A DNA stretch of 64,000 nt. Source: Sycobia sp. Sy_11 (lineage: Eukaryota; Arthropoda; Insecta; Hymenoptera; Epichrysomallidae). Shown here piece by piece: positions 35,735 to 47,934 of the stretch (its first letter is position 1; each line of letters begins with the position of its first letter). The stretch is from the NCBI GenBank assembly GCA_018907035.1, contig JACCIC010000224.1, positions 587,001 through 651,000 of the forward strand. The letters run 5' to 3'. Under the pieces are notes generated by a model. It did not search any database and was not told the DNA's origin. It was given only the letters and a program-made list of their open reading frames with translations. A program made the translations under genes and the position numbers.

Positions 35735-38700
35735 GAACACCCCGCTGGGCTCCGTGCTGTTTGAAATCATCTATCTGTGAAAGGGCCGACGAACCGCGCA
35801 AAAGCAAACGCGTCACGGAAAATCTAGAAAGCTCTGGAAATACTAGCCAGTCTAATACACATTCGACTTTTTAGAATTTACGCGATTCTTCACGTGAATT
35901 ACGTATTTTGTGACTATCTTTTCAACGCAACAGTACTTGCTGGAAAAATTTGTGGGGCTAGATTTAAATTCCGATCTTATAATCAAGCGACGGCAAGATC
36001 AAGATCGTAAGAATTTCTAATATATACAGATATGTAAATCGAACGTTTATTAAATCGGAGGCAAGTTTCATTTTGCATAATATCTGATAGACTCTTTGTT
36101 CCATAGAAGAGAGATCTCTTCTGTTATTTTAATCCGTTGGGTTTTCGAGTGGCCGTCAATTCTTGTAAATACATTAAGGCTCCTTGTCAAAAAATTGATA
36201 TGTAATGTAGGGACGGTAAATTTTTGACACTTCAAAAAATCTATACCTGCTTAATTCTCTGCTGGATTAAAATGTTATTTACGAAATACTCAGTTTCGAG
36301 AACTATTTATCAGATAAATATATAGACGAGCATTATGAAATTTCCAATGTAGATTGGATTGTTAAATTTACTAATTTTATTTCGGATACTCTGGTAGCCT
36401 TAAGTTGATGTACTGCTAAAGTTTCTCGAATGAAATTAAAATGTCCAGTCGCGCACACCGATCAGTCCGTTTCTCGTAATCTGGTTGCAGCGGAATTTCT
36501 ACTACTTAATTTTTATTTTAACCAAGATAGTATTTTAGGTTCATTGACTCATTCAATAGATACGAATAATTTTAAAAAGCACAATAAATCAAGTGAAATT
36601 ACGCATCGAGATTATTATAATTACAAACTGAATTATTATTTTAAAAATTTACTTTTAAAAGATATTTTTTTATAAATTAATAAACTTTTTTAATAGTATT
36701 CGTTATTTAGTAAATTTGTAACTTGATTATATCACACACGTAACATCATGGAAGACCGGAATACAGGTATACAAACTTAACAACAATAACTCAGAATCAC
36801 ATATATTTAACTGCATACGTATTTCATTATTGACTGTATGCAGATAACTTGGTTTTCAAAATGCAGTTTGATTTTTAGACAATTTTAACACTTAAAGAAT
36901 ACTCAAATAAATTATTATAACTTTTTCTAAACTACATGATGATTATATTTTCCTCAACTGCTAAGAAGTAATTTTGAATTAATTTCATCTTTCTAAGACC
37001 AGCTTCCCATTCCAATGTCATTATATGCATATACAGTATAGTGATTATGCTCGCTGAACGTCTCTTAAATTCGTTACCTGTATCTTGCTCCACGCTGCTA
37101 CTTCCTTCTCAGTCATTCTCCGCTCCCCTACCGTTAGCGGAAACGACAATCAGCGAAGGAATACCGTACAAATCGCTTTTGCTTTCCAATCAATACAGGT
37201 TTCAATCCACCACAATTTCCATTTGTAATAATTTCATTCGGTTTTCTGTATCGACATAAAATTGAAATATAATGTCGTACTTTGTATTGGATACTGTATA
37301 AATTAAGACAAAATTTTTAATATTTTTCGAAATTAAAATAAAATTACGATAAAAAAGAACGCATAAAACATGATTTAATGAGATTCCTATAAATTTTGAA
37401 AGATGTCTTCGGAAAACAATGATGCTGTAAGGATGTGATGAATCATATTGTTGTTTCTTACAAATTGCATTTTTCAGATAGAGTTCGCTGATGTGATATC
37501 GCTCATATTAATTGTATAAAAAGCTAAATATTTCAGTAAAAGTATAATATAAATAGTGAAAAGTATATATTTTGTCAAAAACCGAAAAACAATTATAATT
37601 ATAAGATCATGAGAGATTCTCTTAAATTAATTGCAAATAGAATAATTCTAAATTGAATATTTCATATACCTAATGCATTTCGTTCTTAAAAGTTTGTAGA
37701 AAGTATATTATATATATTTGGAAACTATGAACTGAAAAAATTGCTTATTTGAAAAAAATTAATTTAAATAGCAGTCTAAATTATTGATAAAATTCTAATA
37801 ATATATTTGGAAACTCTTAAGGAATGAATAGCATTAAAGTGCCAATGTATGGTCATTGTATGATTTGCCTTGAATCGTAAGAATCAAATGTCAAAAAACA
37901 AGCAAACCTATCAACGCGGGAAAACTTTGCCATTAGGACCGTATAAAAATGTACAAATATTATAATTATAACTTAATTTATTATCTTTATCTTTCTTATT
38001 AATGCACGAAGCATATTCAGTAATTACTTGCATAAGTCATCATGTCTCAAGATGGTAATGAACTCGGAACAACTAACAATATAATCACATGAATTAATTA
38101 GTGAATTTCTATTCTCAACATAAACTTAATTTTCTTGAAAATTTCAATTATTTTTAACAATGCTTGACATTTGTGGGTAGTTTGGCTTTTCTTTTCGGTT
38201 CAAGGAAAATTGCAATTGGATCTTATAGAATGCTCTCAGTGAGGCTGCTCATGGATAAAAAATCTATTCTGTGTAGTTTCAATATTTCCAAAAATGAAAA
38301 ATGTAGATTCAAAAAGGAATGAAAATTTTCGAAAATGCGGAATTGGATTATTTAATCGTCTAAAACTCTTTCTAAGAATGAGACGATTGACAGAAACATT
38401 GCATATGACTCATGGAAATAAAATAGTTTCAAAACTATAAGGCAAGGAAATCGAGTTTTGAACGTATAATAAGCAAGATATACCAAACTACTTTATTTGT
38501 TCAAAAACTGCGTTAAAGATACGGCCGTATCGTGACTACAGATTAAAAATAGATACATTACATAAATTCAAGAACAGAAAAAAAATCGAGTCTCCCTGGT
38601 TATGACTCTATGTCGGTTGCCAAGCCGAAGATTTTCGGCATTATAAACTGCTGAAGTTAAGTAAAAGAATTATAATAAGATCGGTATCGATTGTAAAACC

Positions 38701-39080
38701 TGCTTATTTGGAGCACTGAACAAAAAACATAGTGACAATACTAAGAAAACCATGAGACCATCATCAAGCTAGCCCCACATTGCAAATGGGAGATCGTAGT
38801 CTTCTTATCATACCGCACTTCCTTGGCGCTGCTTCATTCGATTACCACTGCTTGCAATCGTATACAGTCTGGTTATCCTATACTTCCGTTCTTATGATGA
38901 AGTAAATAAATCGCTTAATTGTTCAATCAACCCGAAAGAAGAATAGTTTTTTCGAAACCAAAAATGGCGAAAGGTAATTGTTACAAACAGCATTTTGAAT
39001 AATAAGTATCTAACATTTTTTCCTAATACAATCTCAAATGTAGCAGAATCGAAAGCTGCGGTGTACACAGAATAAAACTA
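35735..39080. other. AT-rich intron DNA
   Basis: No gene or RNA recognised. Small GC-richer patches occur at 35740-35860 and 37040-37160. The ORFs at 36430-36675 and 37041-37259 have no domain. Confidence 0.5.
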
Positions 39081-39089
39081 ATTATAAGG

Positions 39090-39794
39090 TCAAAATGTTG
39101 TGCTTTACTTTTCGGCCGGTTGTAAGAAACCGAATATTCATTCTGTAAAGCTCCATAGAAACGAAATAAAACAAACTACGCCACGCGAATCTCCCCTCGC
39201 ATGCACTAAAACCAACAGACACGCATTATTATTATACGTAAGATTAATCTATATCACCCTCTCCCGCACCATCCGACCGCTTGATCGCAACATCTAATTC
39301 CGAACTATTTAACGCACAGATGTACCGAGGAGAGCAGAGTGAATGGCGTCTCGCGGGGGCGGCGCGGGTGCAAAGTGTTGGGAGCTCGCTTGCGCGCGCG
39401 TTCGTCTATTATCGATTGTTGTCGGTAATTAGCCTGTACAGACGCGTCAATCACCGCGCTCCGACGTAGCACCAGGGCGCGAGGGGGGCGGGGGTTATTA
39501 GGCTGTTGGTTATAGTCCAACGGCGCTCGGGAGGAAACTTGCTGAATAGTTTCCCTCGATCGCGCTCGCCCGCGCCTCTCCCTATCAACGCCCGCACACG
39601 ATGCACGCGTATAGCCCCGGTGGCCAGGACGAACGAGCGCTATTGAGCCATCCCCCGATTACCTCCCCGCAATTCGATCCAATGCACTCGCCGGGAGCGC
39701 CAAGCCGCGCCAAGCGAGAGGGTTAATTATCCAGGCTAATGAGATTCTGGAATACACCCGAGACGCGAGCTACTGGCGGGCGAAGACAACGACT

Positions 39795-39858
<64 letters not shown>

Positions 39859-40140
39859 GCGTTCGGAACGCCGTGCCGCATGCACTTGACAAATTTTGCG
39901 CCATCCTGTGGCAGTGGTGGAGCCTGCACGGCCCCCCTCCCCCTACAACCCAACGCGCTTTCGCTCTGCGCATCGGTGGCGCCCTCTATATGTGCACGCC
40001 CGATGAAATTTATTAGAGCTTTAGAGGAGACAGGCGGACCCCACTGCCTTGGGCTTCCGATATTAATTACAACTCTTGGCGCTTTATTAATCTCTTAACG
40101 TGTACTAATAATATTCGGCTTTTCCCGAGAGCCGGAGTTA
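39090..40140. promoter_or_regulatory. Large GC-rich island split by (TA)n, candidate Rx enhancer cluster
   Basis: A kilobase of mostly unique GC-rich and CpG-rich sequence contains GGTTAATTATCC near 39721 and CCGATATTAATTAC near 40056. It is interrupted by (TA)n of about 29 units at 39797-39856. ORFs cover both strands but show no domain and run through the TA array. It lies about 1.8 kb upstream of Rx exon 2. Confidence 0.4.
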
Positions 40141-40149
40141 TTAAAATAG

Positions 40150-41940
40150 CACTGAATTACAATAATTAACATTTAACTTCGACATTAATTTTAGTATATT
40201 ATTTAAACTCTAATGAAATTGTGAAATAAGCCGATCAAATATATTGACATTTCTCTGATATTCTTTACTGCGATTTTATCGTTTTAATATTAAACTAGAT
40301 TGAAATATTTCGTGTTTACAAAATTTCAGTTCAAATTACGTCAGTTTAATGCTAATATTAATGAGATAAATTTTATAAACTGTTTTTTAATAAGTCAATT
40401 TTTCTAAAAATATTTTAGTGTTGAATTAAAATTTTCTTATCAAACGCTTAAATGTACTTCGAAATTTAATTCTTACACAGGCCAATAAAATTTTTTTAAA
40501 ACTAGAATCAGATCTTACGCGACTGTTTCTCATACAAACTGGAGCTCAGAGTTACTCGTATGTATGTACGTGTGCGTGTGTGCACACGTGTGTGTAGTCT
40601 TTCTTATTTAGTTATTTGTTTTTTTAATAATTACAATATAACATGCATAAACAATTCACGAACTACTATCGAGGCTGAAATTGTCTTAACCTTAATGTTC
40701 CTCCTCCCTTAGACGAATGAAGCTAGTTTATTAAAATTTATTAAAATTTATTATTCAAATTTATCTCGAATGCAAAATTTTAATAATTGTTATTAAATAA
40801 AATTTTTTACAAGTTTGCTAAAATTTAGAAATTATGAGATATTAGAAAAATGTTTTGTCGTCAGACTTCACGTGTGGTGTGCGCAGAAAAAATATCCTAA
40901 ACATAAAAGCAGAGAAATACAGATTTGATCTGTCACTCTAGTAAAACTAGATACATTAGCCTGAGTTTATAGAAATCTACAGTTCGAAACTCATCTAAAA
41001 CCATATGTATGTTACTTCATTAAACATAAAATGGTTACTTACAGATAAAATTCATATGAATAAAAAAGCTTTAGATTAGATGTATCACATGACCAGCTAC
41101 AATAACTTCGTCATAGAGTGTTGATTTTGGAGGTAATTGAAGTTATCTTGTTCAGTTTGCCTTGAAATCGGCACCTAAATATTAATTACATAATAATGAA
41201 ATTTAGCGTTTCTCTAAATAACATAAACAAAAATATAAGCAAAATCCTAATTTATTGACCACAGGATTCTAATCGATAGAACAAATAAGCTCTGATTTCA
41301 GATAGTGTTATTGTTAAATACATTTATTATGGTATGGCACAGAGAGAATGTAAGTTGAACATTATAGAAACCAATTTTTTAATGTAAGTGTTCAAATTGA
41401 ATATCTTCTGTTCATACAATAATAAATGTATTTAACAACGCTCAATTTTTAGTTATTGGATCCATCGCTTTTATAGGAATTAACGATCAGTGAATTTAAA
41501 TTTTGCACATAATTCCTATTATAGCTTCAAATACTAAAAATTATACGTAATAATATCTACTTATTGTAGAAAAAAATATTTATAACATTTTTCAAATGCT
41601 TTATTTAATTTTGTAATTTTTAAAATTTCTTCATTTTGTCTTCATTCTTCGTTTAATCCTGCAAATGCTTGATTAATTCAATTGAGATTATTTAAAATTC
41701 ATGACGATTAAATGGGTTCATGGGTTTATACTTATGAATTAGCAAAGCAATGAACTGAGTGCAGAGACAAAGGAATACGAGACATAGGAAAGTTTACAAA
41801 CGGCGCCACTGCAGGAGATAAAAATTAAAAAATCAAAATCAAATCTAACAATTTCTGAATCTCTCCCTATCTATATATCTATATAATTCACTTATTATTT
41901 ATTATTCGAATTCAAAAACGTCCTTTGTCGTAGATACAAT
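40150..41940. other. AT-rich intron DNA upstream of Rx exon 2
   Basis: Nothing recognisable apart from a short GTGTGCGTGTGTGCACACGTGTGTG patch near 40570 and duplicated AAAATTTATT units near 40735. The last 30 bp carry the polypyrimidine-like acceptor of exon 2. Confidence 0.55.
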
Positions 41941-41971
41941 ATAATATATAATTTGCTGTACTGTTCTGCAG

Positions 41972-42204
41972 GTGCGATAAATTTCAACTCGAGCGGAGGC
42001 GGCAGCGACGTCGAGCTAAGCGCGGGCTGTGCCGACGACGGGAGCGCGCCCAGCGGCAAAAAGAAGCACCGTCGGAACAGAACGACCTTTACTACTTTCC
42101 AGCTGCACGAACTCGAGCGGGCGTTCGAAAAGTCACATTATCCGGACGTATATTCGCGGGAGGAGCTCGCTATGAAAGTCAATCTGCCGGAGGTTAGGGT
42201 TCAG
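41972..42204 (+). CDS. Rx: Rx exon 2, first 46 residues of the homeodomain
   Basis: The acceptor CTGTTCTGCAG ends at 41971; two bases complete the split Gly codon, then 77 codons follow. An acidic, Gly/Ser-rich linker ([16 protein letters not shown]) leads to a KKKHRRNR basic stretch. Homeodomain residues 1-46 run from His at 42067 to Gln at 42202-42204: [15 protein letters not shown], then [19 protein letters not shown], then LPEVRVQ. This combination is typical of Rx proteins. The exon ends in a GTCAGT donor at 42205, phase 0, between residues 46 and 47, the classic intron position of paired-class genes. The recognition helix end (VWFQNRRAKW) and the OAR domain are not in the window, so the gene is partial here. 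Confidence 0.93.
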
Positions 42205-42229
42205 GTCAGTTTGTAGTTTGATTTCGCTA

Positions 42230-43135
42230 TTTCATATACAGTATATTCTTTACTGATAGAAATACTATAAAATTATATATCGTTTTCTTTGATTACACGA
42301 TATGATTAGTAAAAGTTCACTATGCCACAAGATCAGAATTTTCACAAAATGCAACAGATAAGATAGTAATTGGTAATGAATAGCAAACTATTATTTCTTC
42401 AATTAAATTATTAATTTATCGAGGTATCATGAAAAATTGACAATTTCTTTTTTAGATTAATTTCATTTACTTTTTGAAAATACGTCATTGAGTAGCCTGG
42501 GCAGTGAAGTGTAGTGAGCTCATCTTCTAGTCCAAAAAAAAATTCAATAAGATGCTGTTATTGGTTAAAATCTACGATAATTACCGTTTCCAATGTTCAG
42601 TACTACCTTTTATGATGTCTAACTATTGGATTCTTGAAAAAAACAAGATCCAAAAAACTACATTTATTTCGAACAACTGATCATAATTTTTTTCAAGTGA
42701 TAGAGAATAATTACGATTAAACAGTTCGGAATAGCAACCACAAAGCTACTAATTTTTACACTCTTCATGATTTTAAATGCTGTTAGATTAAAATAGACAG
42801 AATAGATTATTATGTTAAAATTTTTAACAGATGTCTAGTTGATATCCGTGTCAATTAACTATTGTATATTCTGTATTATCTGTGCCTTGGAAACAAACCC
42901 TCAATCCTTCAATTTCCCTTATATCCTCAAGAGAAAATCATCATTATGATAAAATTTATTATTTTATTTGCACTTTTAAACATTAATATATTTTAGTCAT
43001 TATTATAGCAAATGCCCATTTCAATTAAATAAAGAAAAGAGAAAAGGGTAAGAAATAAAATGATAATTAACGCGCATATGGACATACAGTCGGTCAGCCC
43101 CACGCATTCGGAAAGCCTGAAAATCACTGTGTAGT
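42230..43135. other. AT-rich intron DNA after Rx exon 2
   Basis: Nothing recognisable on either strand. Confidence 0.55.
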
Positions 43136-43141
43136 CCCACG

Positions 43142-43394
<253 letters not shown>

Positions 43395-43399
<5 letters not shown>

Positions 43400-43770
43400 T
43401 ACAGGTGGGCGACTCGTAGCGCTCCGCCGCGCCGGGCGCGAGCTAATGGTGTCGTTTCCGTGCAAACAATCGACTCGGGCAATCGGTGCCTCGCCGACGC
43501 CGGTACGAAGTATTAAACTAAATTAAATTAATTATATGCGTGACAGCGATAAAACCACCCCTCGGACCCGCCCGCGCCGCGCGCGCGTGTGTGTAGATAC
43601 AACAGTGCCCTCGTGCATGCAACAACGCGACTGGCATCGATTTGAACGGTACAGCCGTATACGTCATCCCGGTGCGCACACCAGCAACCGATCTACGTAG
43701 CTCCGGTTCTCGGCTCGGCGGTTGAATTAACTTATTCGCCACGGCATTCGCTCTTTTAGGAGGATATATA
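43395..43770. promoter_or_regulatory. GC-rich island, candidate intronic element
   Basis: A sharply bounded CpG-rich unique block begins right after the TA array and contains AAATTAATTATATGCG near 43522. The minus-strand 74-codon ORF has no domain. Confidence 0.35.
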
Positions 43771-43774
43771 TAAA

Positions 43775-44783
43775 TCTAGTATTTTCCTGCGCTGATTGCA
43801 ATTAGTTTATAATTATATTCGGTCTCAGTATTGTGGATGACGTGCCTGTTTATATTGTACAAGATATATTCACGTATCGATCCCTGAATATAGAAGTTGT
43901 GATGTTAAGTATTTAAAAACGATTCATCGATAATTCAGAAGTCCATTTTACAGTGACTCGTTAATCAATCACTTTCATCTGGAGTATATACGATAAATAT
44001 AAGAAAACAAATGAATGTCTTATTTGTTTACATTCATATAGATTTGAAATATTTTTTATTAAACACTGTATAAAATGGTATTATTGATTTAATTGATCTT
44101 TACACACTTATTAAATATTTAACCGTTTTCCACAAATTTAAGTACATATTTTTTTACATTTGGCCATTGCATACGATAAATTAACAAACATAATTAATTA
44201 TTTATTTATGTTTAATATGTATAAATAATATGTACAAAATTTATTTTTGTTTTGTATTCTTATAGCTTCCTTGGAGTGAAATCTAGAAATTAGTTGTTAG
44301 GAATTTTCATAAATAACCGTCCTCAAAAATAGCATCTATAATATTGTATTAAATCTGTTACATTTTTTTAGTTATGAATCAAAACATCAAAAATACATTT
44401 TATGCCTTTTCATCCTCATAGGAATTAATTCTGGCAAAAATTTTTGTCAAATATCAAGTCAATATATGAAGACCGGCAAAATCCCAAATCTATAGATGCA
44501 ACCATTGAGGATATGCATTTCATGAGTAAGTGCACGAATCAATTAGTAACTATAGCCTCTGTTGCATCACAACATTACAATGAGTTCGGTAGTTTTCGAG
44601 ATCGTTGTGAACATATAAACAAATGATAACTCCTTATTTTTATTTATTTCTTGGTATACCAAGAAATTTGTGTATTAATATTTATGTATAAAATAATGTT
44701 TAAATACCTTTCTTCCAGCAAAATAATTCTTTAATTATTAAGTAATGCTTTATTATAATTTGATAAAGCAATCACTTGATAAA
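43775..44783. other. AT-rich intron DNA left of the SINE
   Basis: No gene seen. A GC-neutral stretch at 44440-44630 is open for 60 codons but has no known domain. Confidence 0.5.
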
Positions 44784-44795
44784 ATTGTAGGATGA

Positions 44796-44869
44796 GGCCT
44801 ACGATGGCTCGATCGCTAGAGCGAAGGACTAGTAACTCGGTTATCCGAGTTCAAATCCCGGTCTCGGCC
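44796..44869 (+). other. tRNA-like head of the SINE (not a functional tRNA)
   Basis: It resembles a tRNA by box A, box B and a GGCC...GGCC acceptor match. The anticodon stem does not pair well and the acceptor stem is only partly complementary. It is directly fused to the SINE body, so it is a polymerase III promoter relic and not a tRNA gene. Confidence 0.75.
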
Positions 44870-44984
44870 GATTGACACAAGCACCGCTGTAATAATTTAC
44901 ATTTGCTTTGTTTACAAACACATGGTAGACCTCCGTCGCTGATTAGCACCGATAATTGGAGGCATAAATAGAGCGACGTTAAAC

Positions 44985-45026
<42 letters not shown>
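44796..45026 (+). mobile_element. Complete tRNA-derived SINE with poly(A) tail and target-site duplication
   Basis: Three parts are visible. The tRNA-like head (44796-44869) has a box-A-like TGGCTCGATCGC at 44805 and box B GTTCAAATCCC at 44849-44859, within a T-arm CCGAG/CCCGG. The triplet at the anticodon position reads AGT (Thr-like, tentative). The body (44870-44989) ends in an inverted repeat CGTCGCT (44934-44940) / AGCGACG (44972-44978) followed by TTAAACAACAT. The tail is about 37 A. Flanks carry a perfect 12-bp duplication ATTGTAGGATGA at 44784-44795 and 45027-45038. The long pure A tail and intact duplication indicate a fairly recent insertion. The RNA would be made by polymerase III from the internal boxes. 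Confidence 0.9.
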
Positions 45027-45030
<4 letters not shown>

Positions 45031-45224
45031 TAGGATGATTAAATTTTATAAATGAATATATCAATAATCAAAGCAATTTAATGGACAAAAATGATCAGTT
45101 ACAGGCAGTGTTTAATTTTTAAAGAAATATTCTTGAATCATTGACGAGATTTTCTCAATTTATTTTTAATCGAATAAGTATATCTACAGACTTTATCTTG
45201 CGTTCATAGCGAAATTTCATTACA

Positions 45225-46280
45225 TCTACCGCGGTCTCTTTTCAGACAAATGTCGTTAAAAAGAATCGAATTCATTTTTTGCTCCAATAATAGCCGACCA
45301 GTAAAAAGCTTTGACGTCTCTGTTGCGAAAATTGCCAGACCCCGTTACTGGAACTCTAGAAACGATATTTATACGAAAACTAATTAAGCCTGTGTACGGA
45401 AGTGCAGCATCGGCGGATTTGATAATTCGTTTAACATTTACAGCGCACATAAATTGCCGGTTAATCGTATACCCACGCGCGCGCGCGCATTTTTCCAAAA
45501 AATCAATAGACTGAACACGACTCCCGCGCGCATGCACGGTTTCCGCCTCCCGCATATCCCGCGTCATTAAAGTCCTTTAAGGGGTGGCCCGGCCCACGGG
45601 AGCCCAATCTCGTGGCGGGCCACACGCGTCTCCGCGCGAGAAATCGCAATTAAAATGTTTAATCGCGTCGGACGTTGCAGAGGATTCGAGGGGGGCGGCT
45701 TTACCAACGGCGCGCGCCAACCATGGTAGACGACTTTTTCCAATTTTCCCCGGACTTGTTAAAACCTCGCCGTTCGTCCCGCAATTCTCGGGAGACTTTT
45801 TCTGCGAGAAAGAGGGTGAGGAAGAGAAGGGCGGAGCGAGGGCTAAAGAGAGACCGAGCAAGCGCGCCACCATCGATTCTAATCTCTTAAGCTTATTAGA
45901 GTCAAGGAAATAAAAAGAGCGGACGATAGAGGTAGGCTGAGAGAGAGAGAGAGTGAGAGGGGGGAAGAGAGGTTGAGAGAGAAATCCGACGGGAGAGAGG
46001 CATCAGGCTCGGCGCAAATCCTCGGGAGCGCGTGCGTGCTCTTGTTAACTGGGAGGGGAGGCGGGACTTTGTCATTTTTTTAATTGATCAGATTATTGAA
46101 ACACAAGTGATAATCAATCCTCTTTCCCGCGTAATGAATCGCATTTTATATAAGTCGACCGTATTGCGTCGGGGAAAAGGTCTTTATTATACGTAGAGCG
46201 GATTTTACGTCTGAGCTTTTTTTCAACGCATATAGCTCGAGCGTCATCTTTATTAAATCTTCGTGTGCGTGCATGCATGC

Positions 46281-46326
<46 letters not shown>

Positions 46327-46340
46327 GTATGCTTGGTGAG
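45225..46340. promoter_or_regulatory. GC-rich island, candidate Rx enhancer cluster, ending in (GC)n(GT)n
   Basis: A long unique GC-rich block contains GTCATTAAAGTCCTTTAAGG near 45563 and CAATTAAAATGTTTAATCGC near 45647, a GA-rich patch at about 45930-45980 and TTTAATTGATCAGATTATTG near 46078. It ends in GCGCGCGCGCGC-GTGTGTGT at about 46275-46322 (Z-DNA-prone). Opposite-strand ORFs at 45256-45913 show no domain. Confidence 0.4.
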
Positions 46341-46344
46341 CGGA

Positions 46345-47930
46345 TGTATTAATTTATATCAATTGCATGCAAGATTAATTTATATAGCTCAAAGAACCTA
46401 TTCCGAGCGTCTGATGGGCTCATTGATCTACAGTTAAAAACAGAGCACGCATCAATTAGTGAATACTTTACTATAAAATTATATGTGGACAATAAAAAGA
46501 ATTTTTTTATTTCTTATATATTCTTTTTTTTCACACATTCACTTCCAAGGAATAAAAATAGATCGAACTTTTTTCTCGCGTTTTGAATGATAACTTTGAA
46601 TTTTCGAATATTCTAATTTCGACTTTTGTTCTCAAAAATTACCTGTACACAAATATTTGTTTTAGATAGATTTTTATACTTTTTTAACATTGTTTTCTAA
46701 GGTAATCATTGTTTACGAAAATTATTTCAATATCAATTTATGAATTTTACTTCATTTTAAAAGATAAAAGAAAATATAGGAGTTTACTGTTTGTCTTTTA
46801 TTTTCCAAAACTGCATACGAAAATGTCTAAATATCAACTTCTGTATTTCATATTAATTTATTCATAAAGGAATGGTATGTACATTTATATTTTTATCATT
46901 ATCAATATAAAATTTTAAAATAAGGTGTTTTTCTTATGCTTATAGTAAATGTTATCTATAAAAATTTCTGAATACTAAATTACAAAATGTATCTTTATTA
47001 TTAAATTAAATCCTAATCAAGGCAGAAACGCCACATAAATATATTTCTATGTTTTTATGTATTCTTACTTATTGTTCTACAAATTGTATTAATTTAATAG
47101 TTAAGATGTTGGAGTTACTTTTAAGAATGTTCATTCGCTTCTCATTTCAATGTTGATATATTTGTGCAAAAAGCAGAAATTAATATCAAAGATTTTTATA
47201 GGAAACTAATATAATAATATTATGTTTATATCTAACAAGGTGTAGTAATGCATAATGTTAGAATGACTGGTTCATCAACGACTATTCGGAACAATTTATG
47301 AATGAGCTAAAGATTTTCTGGACAGTTTCTTGTTCGAAGCTAGGCGTCTACTAAGAAAAGGTATCTTTATATTCCAAGATGAATAGAGGAATATAATGTG
47401 TTTTTATAATCCTTTCTCGTCTTCACGCTAGAAACTAAAAGATCGAACCGATCAAGGTAGTGCCACATAAGACATAATTGTATAAACAATTTTTCAAATG
47501 TCGGGGAGAAATCCATGTCCGAAGAAACCATTAAATATAATAGATATAATTTTTTACGAGCTTTACGTACTATTTTAGCAAGAAAAAATCGCGACTAGGG
47601 GGTACGAATAGGTTTCATTATGAATATTTTTCACGCTTTTATTTTATTTCGTTCGATGCCAATCACGAACTACGTAATAATAATAAAAATGAAGTGATTG
47701 TATTCTTTGTCAGGAAGTTTTTCTTTGGAGAAATTATTAATTATATATTATTTCGAAATTGAAATTTGGTTTCCGTCAGCATCTGAGCAAGCTAATAGAA
47801 TTAAGGCTAAATTATTAGCTAGACAATCTGCCAAATAGGGAGAAATTGGGTTATTATAAAGCACATTACTAACTTCTACCAACAGATGTATAAGGTAGGC
47901 AGGCAGTTGTTGAGTTCGAAGGCGGATCCA
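46345..47930. other. AT-rich intron DNA
   Basis: Nothing recognisable on either strand. Confidence 0.55.
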
Positions 47931-47934
47931 CGAA

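Larger units (their letters stand above)
11255..41971 (+). other. Rx intron 1 (30,717 bp)
   Basis: Bounded by donor GTTAGT at 11255 and acceptor CTGTTCTGCAG ending at 41971; phases match (1/1). It carries no supported gene. It holds GC-rich islands, microsatellites, a decayed mariner at 32208-33422 and a degenerate tandem repeat at 35262-35730. Transcript evidence was not available; the join is inferred from protein family, phase and splice sites. Confidence 0.75.

Noticed and set aside
44796..44869. tRNA gene
   Set aside because: Has boxes A and B but poor anticodon and acceptor stems, and is fused to a SINE body with A-tail and target duplication.
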